Positions 51,267 to 61,123 of a DNA stretch of 64,000 bases are shown here, one piece after another. A model generated the notes under the pieces. It saw nothing but the letters and a program-made list of their open reading frames with translations. It was not told the origin of the DNA and did not search any database. The DNA lies in NCBI RefSeq assembly GCF_013393185.1, contig NZ_QJQX01000052.1:296984-360983 (forward strand), in the 5' to 3' direction. A program made the translations under genes and the position numbers. Within the stretch, counting starts at the first letter, position 1, and each line of letters starts with the position of its first letter. Origin of the DNA: Sphingobium lactosutens (GTDB taxonomy: Bacteria; Pseudomonadota; Alphaproteobacteria; Sphingomonadales; Sphingomonadaceae).

Positions 51267-52205
51267 ATGGCAATTAATCCCTCGGATACAGAATTTGCGA
51301 TTGTAGCAGAGACGGTTGCTGGAACTACTCCTGCAACTCCTGCTTTCCTTCGCCTCGAAACCATTGTTGGATCGAACCTCAATGCGACGGCTGACCCAAT
51401 CGTCAGCAGCACTCGTCGTAAGGGTCGTACCAACGCAGGCCAGCGTCTCGTCAACCCTCGCGTTGAAGGCACCCTGAACACGGAACTGACCAGCGGCGAC
51501 GCTGCAACCGACCTACTTCTGGAAAGCACCTTTTCGGGCAAGTTCGATCAGGACGGTTTGCTCAAGGCAGGAACGACCGAAACCGATCTGACCGTTGAAC
51601 GCAAGTGGACCGACGGCGCAACGTTGATGTTCTCGCGCTTCTTCGGCCTTCAGGTAGCGGAGTTTGCTCTGAACGCTGAGTTCGGCGGCATCGTAACTGC
51701 TGACTTTTCGTTCCTTGGTCGTGGTCGTGCCACCCCCTCGAATACGGCACTTGCTGGCGCTACCTATGCGGACGCATCTACTGCACCAAAGTTCGCTGGC
51801 CCTGACGTAAAGAACATCGTCATCGGCGGTCTTGGCGAAGTTGATTACTCGACCCTCGCGCTGACCGTTACGCAGGATCGTGCAACACAGGGCAAGCTAG
51901 GTTCGCCATTCGCTCGCGGTATCGGCACCGCCGGTAAGACCGTCGAACTGGTCGCTACGCTTTACCGTAAGGACTTCGGGCCTGAAAACCTGATCGTCAA
52001 CGGCATTGAGAATCCAGCGGTCAGCATCCAGTTTGACATTGAGTTCAACGGCGCGGGCTACAGGATCATCATCCCAGCGGCACAGCCTAGCTTCCCAGAA
52101 GACAACGAAGACGGCGCGAACCAGATGGTCACTGTGACCTTCTCGCCTCTTGGTGATGCTGCTTCCGGCACAGACATCATGATTCAGAAGCTGCCAGTAG
52201 CGTAA
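51267..52205 (+). CDS. Major tail tube protein
   Basis: 312 residues. The N-terminus FAIVAETVAGTTPATPAFLRLETIVGSNL and the SSTRRKGRTNAGQRLVNPRVEGTLNTEL segment are characteristic of siphovirus tail tube proteins. Strong TATGGAGG site. Followed by the tail chaperone pair, as expected. Confidence 0.88.
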   Translation: MAINPSDTEFAIVAETVAGTTPATPAFLRLETIVGSNLNATADPIVSSTRRKGRTNAGQRLVNPRVEGTLNTELTSGDAATDLLLESTFSGKFDQDGLLKAGTTETDLTVERKWTDGATLMFSRFFGLQVAEFALNAEFGGIVTADFSFLGRGRATPSNTALAGATYADASTAPKFAGPDVKNIVIGGLGEVDYSTLALTVTQDRATQGKLGSPFARGIGTAGKTVELVATLYRKDFGPENLIVNGIENPAVSIQFDIEFNGAGYRIIIPAAQPSFPEDNEDGANQMVTVTFSPLGDAASGTDIMIQKLPVA

Positions 52206-52276
52206 GTCACTAGCAGAACTGATCGGGGTAGTGGTTTTCAGGTCCACTACCCCGAACCCATGACTGAACCCCAGCA

Positions 52277-52282
52277 TAAATA
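52277..52282 (+). promoter_or_regulatory. TAAATA motif before the tail chaperone
   Basis: 41 nt before ATG 52324. Confidence 0.5.
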
Positions 52283-52323
52283 CTGAGCAGCACAAAGCTG
52301 CAAGTTAAAACCTGAGGTGATTT

Positions 52324-52755
52324 ATGGAATTTGATTTTGATCTTCCGTCTGTATCTGACGATGAAGTCCGTGAAATTGAGATTGTCAAGAATGGCAAGTC
52401 CTACGGTGTGTTCAGGGTGAAGCATCAGTTTGTTAGCTCGCCTAAGTGGCTGCTGGAATGGAAGCGCGCCACTGCAAGGCTGAGCCAGCGCGAACGTCAG
52501 CGCATTGATGATGCTCAGGTAGAAGCAGACGTTCTTCTGCGCCGTAGCGTCGTCATCAAGATGTTCGTAGAAAACTACATCGTCAAAAGTGAGGGCATTC
52601 CGGTCAAGAACGGCACATGGAAGCACTCAAGCGCTAATCTGGTGACGTTCCTGTCCGACCCACGCGCATACTGGATTTTCCAAGAGCTAGACGAGTTCTC
52701 GTCGCAGGAAAGCAATTTCGCTGTCGAAGCGACTGAGGAATCCAAAAAAAACTAA
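52324..52755 (+). CDS. Tail assembly chaperone, short form (G-like)
   Basis: 143 residues encoded between tail tube and tape measure, the G position of lambda-like phages. It begins FDFDLPSVSDDEVREIEIVKNGKSYGVFRV and ends EATEESKKN. The final codons form a run of eight A's (A AAA AAC at 52746-52752), a -1 slippery site; the stop follows at once. Confidence 0.75.
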   Translation: MEFDFDLPSVSDDEVREIEIVKNGKSYGVFRVKHQFVSSPKWLLEWKRATARLSQRERQRIDDAQVEADVLLRRSVVIKMFVENYIVKSEGIPVKNGTWKHSSANLVTFLSDPRAYWIFQELDEFSSQESNFAVEATEESKKN

Positions 52756-53120
52756 ATGAATATCTACGCTGGCAGCTTTCTCCTGAATTCGCCCGATTGG
52801 AGCAATTGGAGAAAGAGGCCAGCGCGGCCATCAAAGCCGGTCGCTTCGATCACGCCTCTGTTACCCAAGCAGCAGAGTTGAAAGCATCAAACGCAAAGAC
52901 CCTTTCCCAAGACGATGAGTTTTATTGGAATGCGTTCCTAACGATCACGACAATGCGTGACACTGGTGTGGGCGCGACTAGACTTCGTTGGGATGACTGC
53001 ATGAAGTATGCAGACAGATATGGCCTAACAATCCACGAATCTGAAATGTTGTGGTCAATCATCCGAGCAATGGATGACGTTGTGATGGCGGACAATAAGG
53101 CCAAATCAGCAGCCAAGTGA
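52324..53120 (+). CDS. Tail assembly chaperone, frameshifted long form (G-T-like)
   Basis: A -1 shift at A AAA AAC (52746-52752) continues as CTA AAT GAA TAT CTA and runs to 53120, giving about 265 residues. The extension is LNEYLRWQLSPEFARLEQLEKEASAAIKAGRF..., which has no good start of its own (only a TTG at 52797 without a ribosome site). This is the conserved G/G-T arrangement; shift efficiency cannot be judged here. Confidence 0.72.
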
Positions 53121-53144
53121 AGCAGTGCGGGTAGTTGGCCCAGC

Positions 53145-53150
53145 TAAATA
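53145..53150 (+). promoter_or_regulatory. TAAATA motif before the tape measure gene
   Basis: 33 nt before ATG 53184. Confidence 0.5.
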
Positions 53151-53183
53151 CGCAGACCCCCATAACGCGGAGCCTGCTTATCG

Positions 53184-56100
53184 ATGTCTGACACAACTAT
53201 CCGCATCACTATCGACGCAACAGGTGCCAGCCGTGGTGCTTCACAAGCTGAGCGTTCCCTAGATCGAGTTGGTGCGGCTTCCCGGCGTATGAATAGCTCT
53301 CTCGGCTCCACTACCGTCAGCATTACCTCATTCACCCGCAGTCTTGCCGGTATCCGTGGTGCCGGTGCTGCCGTGATCCTAGCCGGGATCGTCCACAAAT
53401 TCACTGAGCTGGCTGACGCTTCCGCAAGTATGGAAGCCAAGTTGAAGCTGGCGACACGCGGCTTTGCCGACTTCGGACAGGCGCAGGAAGACGTTCGTAG
53501 GATCGCTGCCAGCACCCGCAGCGAACTCACCTCTACTGCTACCCTCTATGGCAAGCTGATGGTTAGCGGTAAGGGACTGAACGCTTCACAGGCGCAGGTC
53601 GCCCGCGCAACGGAAACCGTCACCAAGTCGCTCAAGATCAGCGGCGCGACCGCAGGCGAAACCGCCTCCACCGTATTGCAGCTTGGTCAGGCGTTGGCGT
53701 CGGGCAAGCTGAACGGTGACGAATTCCGCTCCCTTGCTGAGAACAGCCCTCGCCTCATGAAGCTGATGGCTGACAGTCTGGGTGTGCCGGTCGGCGCATT
53801 GAAGAAGATGGCCAGCGAAGGTCAGTTGACCGCCGACAAGCTATTCCGTGCCTTCACCGATAAGCGCTTCACCGCTGCGCTGGACGAAGAGTTTAAGCAG
53901 ATGCCGAAGACGTTCGGCGAAGCGATGACGGCTCTGACCAATCTGGCGACCGAGACATTCGGTGCGTTCGATCAGGGCGGCGGCTTTAGTCAGGCACTCT
54001 ATAATTTCGCCGAGCAGGGCAACACCAACATGAAGTCGATCGCTGAGCGCGCTCGCGAAAGTGGTGGTGAAATCCGTGACGCATTCGAGGGTCTGGCTGG
54101 TGCGTTCAAGCCGCTGGAGCATGAGGGCATCGAAGCTGCCAAGCTGATCGCTGTCGAGTGGAAGGGTCTGCGCGCTGAAATCGCTGACGTGTTGGGCTTG
54201 GTCGATAATGTCCGTAATTTCGGACGCGGCTACAGCCTGTTCGGTGGCACCGGCAGCGGCGCAGCCGTTGAACTGGATTTTCTGCCCAAGCCTACTAACG
54301 CTCCACCTAGTGACCTCAAGGGCCGCTTTAATCAGGGCTTTGCCCAATCCCGCCGTGACCGCGCTCGTATCAGGCTAGAACGCGCATATCGTGACCGCAC
54401 CGGCAATGATGTCCCTACAGGTTGGTCCGATGATAGGCTTGTCGCGGAATCCCGCAAGCTAGGGCCGGCTCCTAAGAAATTGACCGGCGGCACTGGTGTG
54501 TTGCGCTCGCCTCCCGGCACTCCCACAGCATCCGGCTCCGGTGGTTCGGGCCGCAGCCGTACCGACGTTGACGTGCTGATGAATAGCATCGGTGCGCGCG
54601 TGACCAGCGGCTATCGCACATGGGAAAAGAACCGATTGGTCGGCGGCTCCAAAAACAGCCACCACCTGACCGGCAATGCTCGCGACATTGCGAAGACCCC
54701 CGGCATGACGCTCGATAAGATCGTCTCCACCCTGAAAAAGGAAGGCTACGATGTAATCGAGAAGCTGGACGAGGGCGATCACTTCCACGTCGCGTGGAAG
54801 GGCAAGGGCGACAAGAGCAAGTCCGAATTCGAGAAGGAAAACGAGCGCGCAGCTAAGGAAGCAGAGCGCCAGCAGAAGGCCGCCGAAGAACTCTGGACCG
54901 TAATGGAAGAGAACAAAAAGCTCGCTGGTATGATGCCCGTCGAGGCTGAGAAGTTCACCGCCGAACTCGATCTACAGCGTGTCGGCGGCAAAGCCCTGAC
55001 CGATGAGCAAAAGAAGCGCCTCGGCCTGCTGATGGACGAGACACGCGCTGCCAAGCTGCTCACGGACATGCGCGTCGCCAATGACGTCGATAGCGCAGAA
55101 CTGGAATTCCAAAAGCGCAAGCTGACCATGACCGACAAAGAAGCGGCCATGTCGGAAGCGGCGTGGGAGTTTGAAAGCCGCGCACTTGCGGAAAAGGTAG
55201 ATATTACCGGCGACCTGTATCAGCAGCAGCTTGCGATCATCAAAGCCCGCGCTGGTGAAACGTTCGAGATTGAGCGCCAGAACAGGATGCTCAAGGACCG
55301 CGACACGCTGTTGTCGCAATACAGCCCGTTTGAAGCTGACCGCCTCCAGATGGAGCAATTCGACGCGGATCGTGCGCGCATCAAGCTACTGGCCAGCAAA
55401 CCAGTTGCCGATGGCGGTATCACGGAGGAACAGGCTCGTCGTGCGATGGACGGCCTTGAGCGTGGCGTCAGGGAGGTCAAAAACCGCTTCGTTACTGAGT
55501 TTGGCGACGGCATCGATACGCTCGGCAGGCAGCTAAACGGCACGTTCGGTAATGCAGTCAGCAAATTCGGCCAGTTGCTAAACGGCTTGGTATCGGCGGC
55601 ATCGGGCAGCTTCAGCGGCCTTGGTCCTATCGGCTCCATCATCGATCTGCTGGGCAAGAACAGCGACGGCAGCTTGACCGGCATTGGCCAGGCCGCCGCG
55701 AAGGCATCGCAGAACACCCTAGACAGCATCCTTGGCCGCAATGGTCAGAAGTCCGCCCTGCTCAATCCGTTGAAGAGCCTGAGCGACGGCTTCGGCGGCT
55801 TCAAGGGCGACATGAAGAAGATCTTCGCCGGCAAGGGTCCGGGCAGCGTTGCGGGCGCAATCGGCAACACATTGGGCAACGCCGCTTCCGGTATGCAGAT
55901 GGGTCAGATGGCTGATGGCCTGATGAAGTCGCTGGGCATCGGTAGCAGCAAGACAGGCGCATCCATTGGCGGCGCGCTCGGCTCCGTCGTCGGCGGTCCT
56001 ATCGGCTCGATCATCGGTAGCATCGGTGGCGGCCTGATCGGCGGCATGTTCAAGAAGAAGCGCTACGGCACTGCCAACATTACTCTTGGTGATGACGGCT

Positions 56101-57125
56101 ATCTAGGCAGCGACACGACCGGCAATAAGTCGGCCTATAAAGCCGCTGCAACCGGCGCGGCTGGTTCTGTCATCAGCGGACTGACTAGCATCGCTGAACA
56201 GCTTGGCGGCTCGATCACCGGCAATCCGAATATCTCCATCGGCCAGTATAAGGGCAAGTGGCGCGTCAGCGACATCGGCCGCACCGGCAAATTGAAGGGC
56301 GGCAGCGGTCGCACCGACATTAAGGACTTCGGCAAGGACGGCGAAGAGGAAGCAATCTCCTACGCGATCCAGACCGCGTTGAAGCAAGGCGTCCTGACCG
56401 GCATCAGCGATTTCTCCAAGCGAGTGTTGAGCGCCGCGGAAGACCTAGACCGTGCTGTCACACTTGCGACCAAGTATGAGAACATCGTCAAGGAACTCGC
56501 CCGCATTGATGATCCTATTGGCGCTCCGCTTGCCGAACTGAATAAGGAATTCAGTAAGCTGCGCGAGGAAATGGTTGCCAACAAGGCGACCGCAGCGGAA
56601 CTGGCGAACGTTGATCGCTATTACATGGTCCAGCGTGAAAACATGCTCAAGGATCAGCTATCGGATTTGAAGTCCTTCCGCGATAAGCTGATGGGCGAAG
56701 GCTCCGGCCTGTCCACCAAGACCCGTCTTGATAACAAGCTGAACGAGTTCTCCAAGTATGAGGAAGCGCTGGCGGCGGGCAAGTCCGTTGACACCGCTGC
56801 AATGACGCAGCTTGGCAGCGACATTTGGGACATGACCAAGGACATTTACGGAACTGCGACCGCTCAGTCTCAGAATGTAAGGGACCGTCTGTTGACCGCG
56901 ACCGATGCGGCGCAGAAATACACCGAGAGCGTCTATGCGCAGAGTTCCACAAATGTGGTCGATGCTGTCAACACGACGAACCAGCTTGCGGCAGAGCAGT
57001 TGAAGCAGCAGCAGATTGCAAACAGTCTGGCTGAACAGCTTCTCGCAGCAATCCAACGTGGCGAGAGCATCACCGCGCAATGGAACGGCTCTGCGGTCAA
57101 CGCAAAGCAAACTGGCACCGTGTAA
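53184..57125 (+). CDS. Tail tape measure protein with an M15-type peptidase domain
   Basis: 1313 residues. The N-terminal tape-measure domain (about 60-230) has ATRGFADFGQAQEDVRRIAASTRSELTSTATLYGKL and LAENSPRLMKLMADSLGVPVGALKKMASEG. About 462-530 is an M15/VanY-like zinc peptidase: VTSGYRTWEKN, SHHLTGNARDIAK and GDHFHVAWKG supply the His/Asp/His set. A long helical region and a Gly-rich hydrophobic stretch (about 920-960) follow. It sets tail length and, by the peptidase, may open peptidoglycan. Confidence 0.92.
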   Translation: MSDTTIRITIDATGASRGASQAERSLDRVGAASRRMNSSLGSTTVSITSFTRSLAGIRGAGAAVILAGIVHKFTELADASASMEAKLKLATRGFADFGQAQEDVRRIAASTRSELTSTATLYGKLMVSGKGLNASQAQVARATETVTKSLKISGATAGETASTVLQLGQALASGKLNGDEFRSLAENSPRLMKLMADSLGVPVGALKKMASEGQLTADKLFRAFTDKRFTAALDEEFKQMPKTFGEAMTALTNLATETFGAFDQGGGFSQALYNFAEQGNTNMKSIAERARESGGEIRDAFEGLAGAFKPLEHEGIEAAKLIAVEWKGLRAEIADVLGLVDNVRNFGRGYSLFGGTGSGAAVELDFLPKPTNAPPSDLKGRFNQGFAQSRRDRARIRLERAYRDRTGNDVPTGWSDDRLVAESRKLGPAPKKLTGGTGVLRSPPGTPTASGSGGSGRSRTDVDVLMNSIGARVTSGYRTWEKNRLVGGSKNSHHLTGNARDIAKTPGMTLDKIVSTLKKEGYDVIEKLDEGDHFHVAWKGKGDKSKSEFEKENERAAKEAERQQKAAEELWTVMEENKKLAGMMPVEAEKFTAELDLQRVGGKALTDEQKKRLGLLMDETRAAKLLTDMRVANDVDSAELEFQKRKLTMTDKEAAMSEAAWEFESRALAEKVDITGDLYQQQLAIIKARAGETFEIERQNRMLKDRDTLLSQYSPFEADRLQMEQFDADRARIKLLASKPVADGGITEEQARRAMDGLERGVREVKNRFVTEFGDGIDTLGRQLNGTFGNAVSKFGQLLNGLVSAASGSFSGLGPIGSIIDLLGKNSDGSLTGIGQAAAKASQNTLDSILGRNGQKSALLNPLKSLSDGFGGFKGDMKKIFAGKGPGSVAGAIGNTLGNAASGMQMGQMADGLMKSLGIGSSKTGASIGGALGSVVGGPIGSIIGSIGGGLIGGMFKKKRYGTANITLGDDGYLGSDTTGNKSAYKAAATGAAGSVISGLTSIAEQLGGSITGNPNISIGQYKGKWRVSDIGRTGKLKGGSGRTDIKDFGKDGEEEAISYAIQTALKQGVLTGISDFSKRVLSAAEDLDRAVTLATKYENIVKELARIDDPIGAPLAELNKEFSKLREEMVANKATAAELANVDRYYMVQRENMLKDQLSDLKSFRDKLMGEGSGLSTKTRLDNKLNEFSKYEEALAAGKSVDTAAMTQLGSDIWDMTKDIYGTATAQSQNVRDRLLTATDAAQKYTESVYAQSSTNVVDAVNTTNQLAAEQLKQQQIANSLAEQLLAAIQRGESITAQWNGSAVNAKQTGTV

Positions 57126-57128
57126 ATA
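57123..57128 (+). promoter_or_regulatory. TAAATA motif after the tape measure gene
   Basis: Uses the TAA stop of the tape measure gene; 15 nt before ATG 57144. Confidence 0.45.
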
Positions 57129-57143
57129 TAGCAGAGGTGGCAG

Positions 57144-57518
57144 ATGGCAATCGACGCAAATCGTGGAACGTTCGTAAAAGAGGAATATCGTTATGCTGAA
57201 CAGTCGGAGCCTTCGGTTCTGGCTGAGCAGCCCCAAGCCCGCATCATCAAATTAGACACAAATCTGGACATTGTTGCGGCTACTCGTCTCGCTGATGAGA
57301 TCATGGACGAGCATAAGCATGTCGCGCAGGCATATGAGGTCGTCATTGCCGGTGTGGAGGTATGCGACGATGAGAAGTTCATCGGATCGCCGCCCACGTT
57401 CACATGCAATTTCCCAGATTGGCCAGTCGATCAGACCGATAAGCTGCGCGTCGTCGCGGTCACGGTCGATTATCAGGCGTGGCTGACAACAATCACAATC
57501 AAGGGGCCGCTGACATGA
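57144..57518 (+). CDS. Phage tail protein, unknown
   Basis: 124 residues after the tape measure, where distal tail components are expected. Mixed beta character (YEVVIAGVEVCDDEKFIGSPPTFTCNF). GCAGAGG site. No family named. Confidence 0.6.
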   Translation: MAIDANRGTFVKEEYRYAEQSEPSVLAEQPQARIIKLDTNLDIVAATRLADEIMDEHKHVAQAYEVVIAGVEVCDDEKFIGSPPTFTCNFPDWPVDQTDKLRVVAVTVDYQAWLTTITIKGPLT

Positions 57519-58300
57519 TCGACAATCCATTTTTCCTCATGAGCGCGCCTGTCGCTTTTGAAACGACCAGCTTTGAAATCCCCGCCTCCCCCGGCGTGAA
57601 CCTGACGAACGACAACATGGATATGGATTGGCGCTCGCAAGGGCTGAATGGCATTTACGTCGTCCTGCGCTGTACGGCCCCCGTAGATACCATTGCCGTG
57701 CTTCACAGCAATCTACGTGCATCCGACACGATCCGAGTTCGTGCTGGCGCTTCCGTCAGCAATGGCGAGATTGTCAGCCCTGTCTATGACAGCGGTGCAG
57801 TAGCCGCATACGAGGGCAATCTGTTTGCTCCTTACACTCCCAAGAGCATGATCGACCTTGGCCAGACCGTACAGACTGTTTTCTGGCGTCTCGATTTCGT
57901 CTCCCCCGGCAATCCCGATGGACAGGTCCGCGCTGCGCGTATCCTGATGGGTGAACGTTTTGAGGTTTCTTCTGGCATCGACTACAACTGGAAGAAGGGT
58001 CAGATTGATGACAGCGTTTTAACTAGCGGCCCCAACTATGAAGACGTTCAGGAGTTTGCAGCTAGGCCAACCGTGAAAGCTAAGTTGGGCAACATGGATG
58101 AAGCAACGTTCAACCGTTTTGACGCTTTCATGATGGCAGTCGGCAAGAGCAAGCCAGTCCTATTTGCACCAGAGCCAGACAATCCCGACACAGTGCAACA
58201 TTGGACTGTGTATGGCCGCTTCAAAGTGGATTGGAGCGGAGAGAACTTGTATCATAACTGGTGGGAAACTGAAATTCAGGTTGATGGCCTGAGATCATAA
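57515..58300 (+). CDS. Phage distal tail protein, probable
   Basis: 261 residues from ATG 57515 (ATGA overlap with the previous gene). Beta-rich with VFWRLDFVSPGNPDGQVRAARILMGERFEVSSGIDYNW and a C-terminal HWTVYGRFKVDWSGENLYHNWWETEIQVDGLRS. Resembles tail-tip/baseplate hub proteins in position and composition; not firmly assigned. Confidence 0.6.
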   Translation: MIDNPFFLMSAPVAFETTSFEIPASPGVNLTNDNMDMDWRSQGLNGIYVVLRCTAPVDTIAVLHSNLRASDTIRVRAGASVSNGEIVSPVYDSGAVAAYEGNLFAPYTPKSMIDLGQTVQTVFWRLDFVSPGNPDGQVRAARILMGERFEVSSGIDYNWKKGQIDDSVLTSGPNYEDVQEFAARPTVKAKLGNMDEATFNRFDAFMMAVGKSKPVLFAPEPDNPDTVQHWTVYGRFKVDWSGENLYHNWWETEIQVDGLRS

Positions 58301-58319
58301 GCCCGACCGCTAACACCAC

Positions 58320-58325
58320 TAAATA
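58320..58325 (+). promoter_or_regulatory. TAAATA motif before the tail-tip gene
   Basis: 23 nt before GTG 58349, next to an ATATCC/GGATAT hairpin that could also involve the ribosome site. Confidence 0.5.
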
Positions 58326-58348
58326 TCCGACAGGATATGGGGTGATTA

Positions 58349-61123
58349 GTGAAAAGGGTTTTTGTCGCAGAGGTAACGACGTTCGATCCGAGGGCGAAGC
58401 AGACCAAGGTGCTGCGCATGTATTCCCCCGGCCATGGTCCTATCGTCTTCGATAGCGATCATGAGTATATTCCATGCCTCGTCGGTTCCCCTAGCCGCAG
58501 CATGTCGCTTACCGACAACGGCATCCCCGGCGAAATTCAAATCGACTACGGCTCGCTGGTTATTCGCATCGGCGACGACATGCGAAACACCGCTTGGCTG
58601 GGCTACGATTTTGACGGCTATCCCTGCAAACTCATGTGGGGAGAACTTGGCGCTCCGCTGTCCAGCTACAAGGCAATTCCTTCCGGGCGCGTCGGCTCGC
58701 TTTCCGTATCTTCTGGGCGAACTGTCGCGCAGCTTCCTTTGCTCGGTCCCGAAGCCGATCTGAAAAAGGAAGTTCTCAAGACGGCCTATCTTGGCAATGG
58801 CGCAGCGGAAGGCACAGAGAAGAACAAGCTCAAGCCGTTCACCGTTGGCCCGGTTCAGAACATCCAGCCGCCGATGATCGACGCGGCTCACCTCGTTTAT
58901 CAATATCACGGCTATGGTCCGACTGAGGACGTGGTTGCCGTCTATGAGAATGCGCTGACACTTGGACCGGCCAAATACACCGTGTCCAGTTACGAGGAAT
59001 TGATTGGCCTAACGGACGAGCAGCTACCGCCAGGAACATGGGCGAAGGCTCCCGCCGTGGGAATGTATCGACTTGGTGCCGAAGCTATTGGCCTGCTGAC
59101 CGCAGACGTGATCGGCGCAATGGATGGGATGCGCCCGTTGCGCAAATTCGGTGAGATTGCAGTCTGGATGCTGCATAATTTCGCTGGCGTCCCGATGGAT
59201 AAGATCGACGTTGAAGGCGCTGATAAGCTGGATCGCGATTTCCCCCACACATGGGGCAATTACATCGACAGTCAGGACAAGCCGAAGGATGACGACGAAC
59301 CGGCGATCAGCGTCGGCAACTTCCTACGCGAAGCTGCATCCCATCTGGCGGCCTACTTCTATCCCGACAAGAACGACATTTGGCGCTTTGGTCGCAACGT
59401 TTCCACCAAGACGCCCATCATGTTGCAACAAGGCAGGACGACCGCACCAGTGGTCATCGACATTTCCATGCCTGCTACAACTACCCGCGCCCATAAAGTC
59501 CGCATCGGTGGTGATCGCTGCTTTGTCACACACACCGATGATGAGATTTCCTCCGCGCTGAAAGATGCAGTTGAGGAAGCTGTCGTTGGCGTCGGCAAGA
59601 AGGTCGATGATGTTCAGGACGATCTAAACGGCATCCGCAAGGACTGGCGCAGTTTGGTCATTGGCGCTGTTCGCACAGAGCTTGAAGACCTAGCTGCCAA
59701 TGTTCTGGATTTCGGTTCTACGCAGATCAAAACCAATGTTGCTCTGCACAAAGACAATCTCGTCGCAATTCGTGCGCTCGGTACTCGTGTCGATGAGAAC
59801 GGCAACAAGGTCGCAGAAGACATATTGCAGCTTACTAGCCGCGTCGATGGACAAGACGGCGTCATCGAAGCCGGGTTCCTAGAGGTCAATCGCACGATCG
59901 CTGGATTGGATTTCGCAGAGGTTGAGGACATTACCTATGCGATTGCTCGATACGGTGAGAATGTTGACGCAGCATTTGCCGATGAGCGTCGTCTTCGTGT
60001 CGATGGTGACAGCGCGCTTGCAGAAAGCATTGAGGAATTTGAAGCCCGCGTAGGTAGCGCCGAAGGCAAGATCAGCGAAATTGAGCGCATTCTGATCGAG
60101 GATGATGGTGACACTGCGTTGGCAGAGCGCGTCTCCGAATTAGGCGTCAAGATCGAGGACGAGACAGAGGCTCGCGAAGCTGCAATCACCGGCCTTGAAC
60201 GTGCTTATATCGACGCTGACGAAGTTATCGCTGAGAGCGTCCAAACGCTAAGTTCCAGCATTTTTGATGAGACGAACGGCAACAGCATCGTGTCGATCAT
60301 CAAGAACAATGCGAAAACGCAGGTCGATGACAATGGCGCTAGGGCTGAACAAATCAATTCCATGCAGGTTCGTCTCAGCCCGGTAAACGGAGCCAGCTAC
60401 GAACAGAATGTACTCTTGCTCGCAAACCATGACGGACTTCTGAGCAGCCAATATACTGTGAAGGTCCAGAACGAAATCAACGGCAAAAAGATCGTTGGCG
60501 GCTTTGGGATCATCAATCAGAATGGCGTTGTCGATTTTGCTTTGGCGACGGACTTTTTCAGCATCTGGACGCCTAGTGGCGCAGTGCCTTTGCTCACGCT
60601 CGACAACAATGGCGTCCTGAGCGTCAACACTGCCATCATGGACAATGCGATCATCAAGAACGCACAAATCCAGAATGGCGCAATCGACCAACTTAAAGTG
60701 GCCGGCGGTGCAATTTCGGCCAATCAGGGCGCAGATGGCGTTGACACGTTTGTCGCTGCGAACGGCTCCGCTGACTTCCTCACTACCGGGTTCATGACCA
60801 TAGGTGACGCTGTTTGGGGTTCGGGCCGCGTGGACGTAGATTTCACCATCGACGCGACACAGGCTTATGACGCAAGCTGCAAAATCCAGCTTTGGTTGGA
60901 CTACGGCGCGGGCTTTGTTCTTGCCAAAGAAAAGACCTTCGGAATCACTACGGATAACGGCAACACCTATAGCCGTACAGGTGGCGACATCAGCGCCATC
61001 GTTACCGGCGCACAAGTCCGCGTCATGTGTCGCGTTATCTCAGGCACATTCACTCCGCGCTCTGTTGCTCGCGCACAATGGATTCGAGACATCAGCATGG
61101 AATTAATCGGGATGAAGCGATAA
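58349..61123 (+). CDS. Tail tip / host-specificity protein
   Basis: 924 residues, GTG start. The N-terminal third is beta-rich with GEIQIDYGSLVIRIGDDMRNTAWLGYDFDGYPC. The middle (about 430-660) is coiled coil with repeated ALAESIEEFEARVGSAEGKISEIERIL-type heptads. The C-terminal part has a central-fibre-like segment (IINQNGVVDFALATDFFSIWTPSGAVPLLTLDNNGVLSVNTAIMDNAIIKNAQIQNGAIDQLKVAGGAI), as in lambda gpJ-type tip proteins. Probably sets receptor contact. Confidence 0.8.
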   Translation: MKRVFVAEVTTFDPRAKQTKVLRMYSPGHGPIVFDSDHEYIPCLVGSPSRSMSLTDNGIPGEIQIDYGSLVIRIGDDMRNTAWLGYDFDGYPCKLMWGELGAPLSSYKAIPSGRVGSLSVSSGRTVAQLPLLGPEADLKKEVLKTAYLGNGAAEGTEKNKLKPFTVGPVQNIQPPMIDAAHLVYQYHGYGPTEDVVAVYENALTLGPAKYTVSSYEELIGLTDEQLPPGTWAKAPAVGMYRLGAEAIGLLTADVIGAMDGMRPLRKFGEIAVWMLHNFAGVPMDKIDVEGADKLDRDFPHTWGNYIDSQDKPKDDDEPAISVGNFLREAASHLAAYFYPDKNDIWRFGRNVSTKTPIMLQQGRTTAPVVIDISMPATTTRAHKVRIGGDRCFVTHTDDEISSALKDAVEEAVVGVGKKVDDVQDDLNGIRKDWRSLVIGAVRTELEDLAANVLDFGSTQIKTNVALHKDNLVAIRALGTRVDENGNKVAEDILQLTSRVDGQDGVIEAGFLEVNRTIAGLDFAEVEDITYAIARYGENVDAAFADERRLRVDGDSALAESIEEFEARVGSAEGKISEIERILIEDDGDTALAERVSELGVKIEDETEAREAAITGLERAYIDADEVIAESVQTLSSSIFDETNGNSIVSIIKNNAKTQVDDNGARAEQINSMQVRLSPVNGASYEQNVLLLANHDGLLSSQYTVKVQNEINGKKIVGGFGIINQNGVVDFALATDFFSIWTPSGAVPLLTLDNNGVLSVNTAIMDNAIIKNAQIQNGAIDQLKVAGGAISANQGADGVDTFVAANGSADFLTTGFMTIGDAVWGSGRVDVDFTIDATQAYDASCKIQLWLDYGAGFVLAKEKTFGITTDNGNTYSRTGGDISAIVTGAQVRVMCRVISGTFTPRSVARAQWIRDISMELIGMKR

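Noticed and set aside
52797..53120. Independent gene starting at TTG 52797
   Set aside because: No ribosome site; the frame is open back to the slippery run, so it is better read as the frameshift extension of the tail chaperone.
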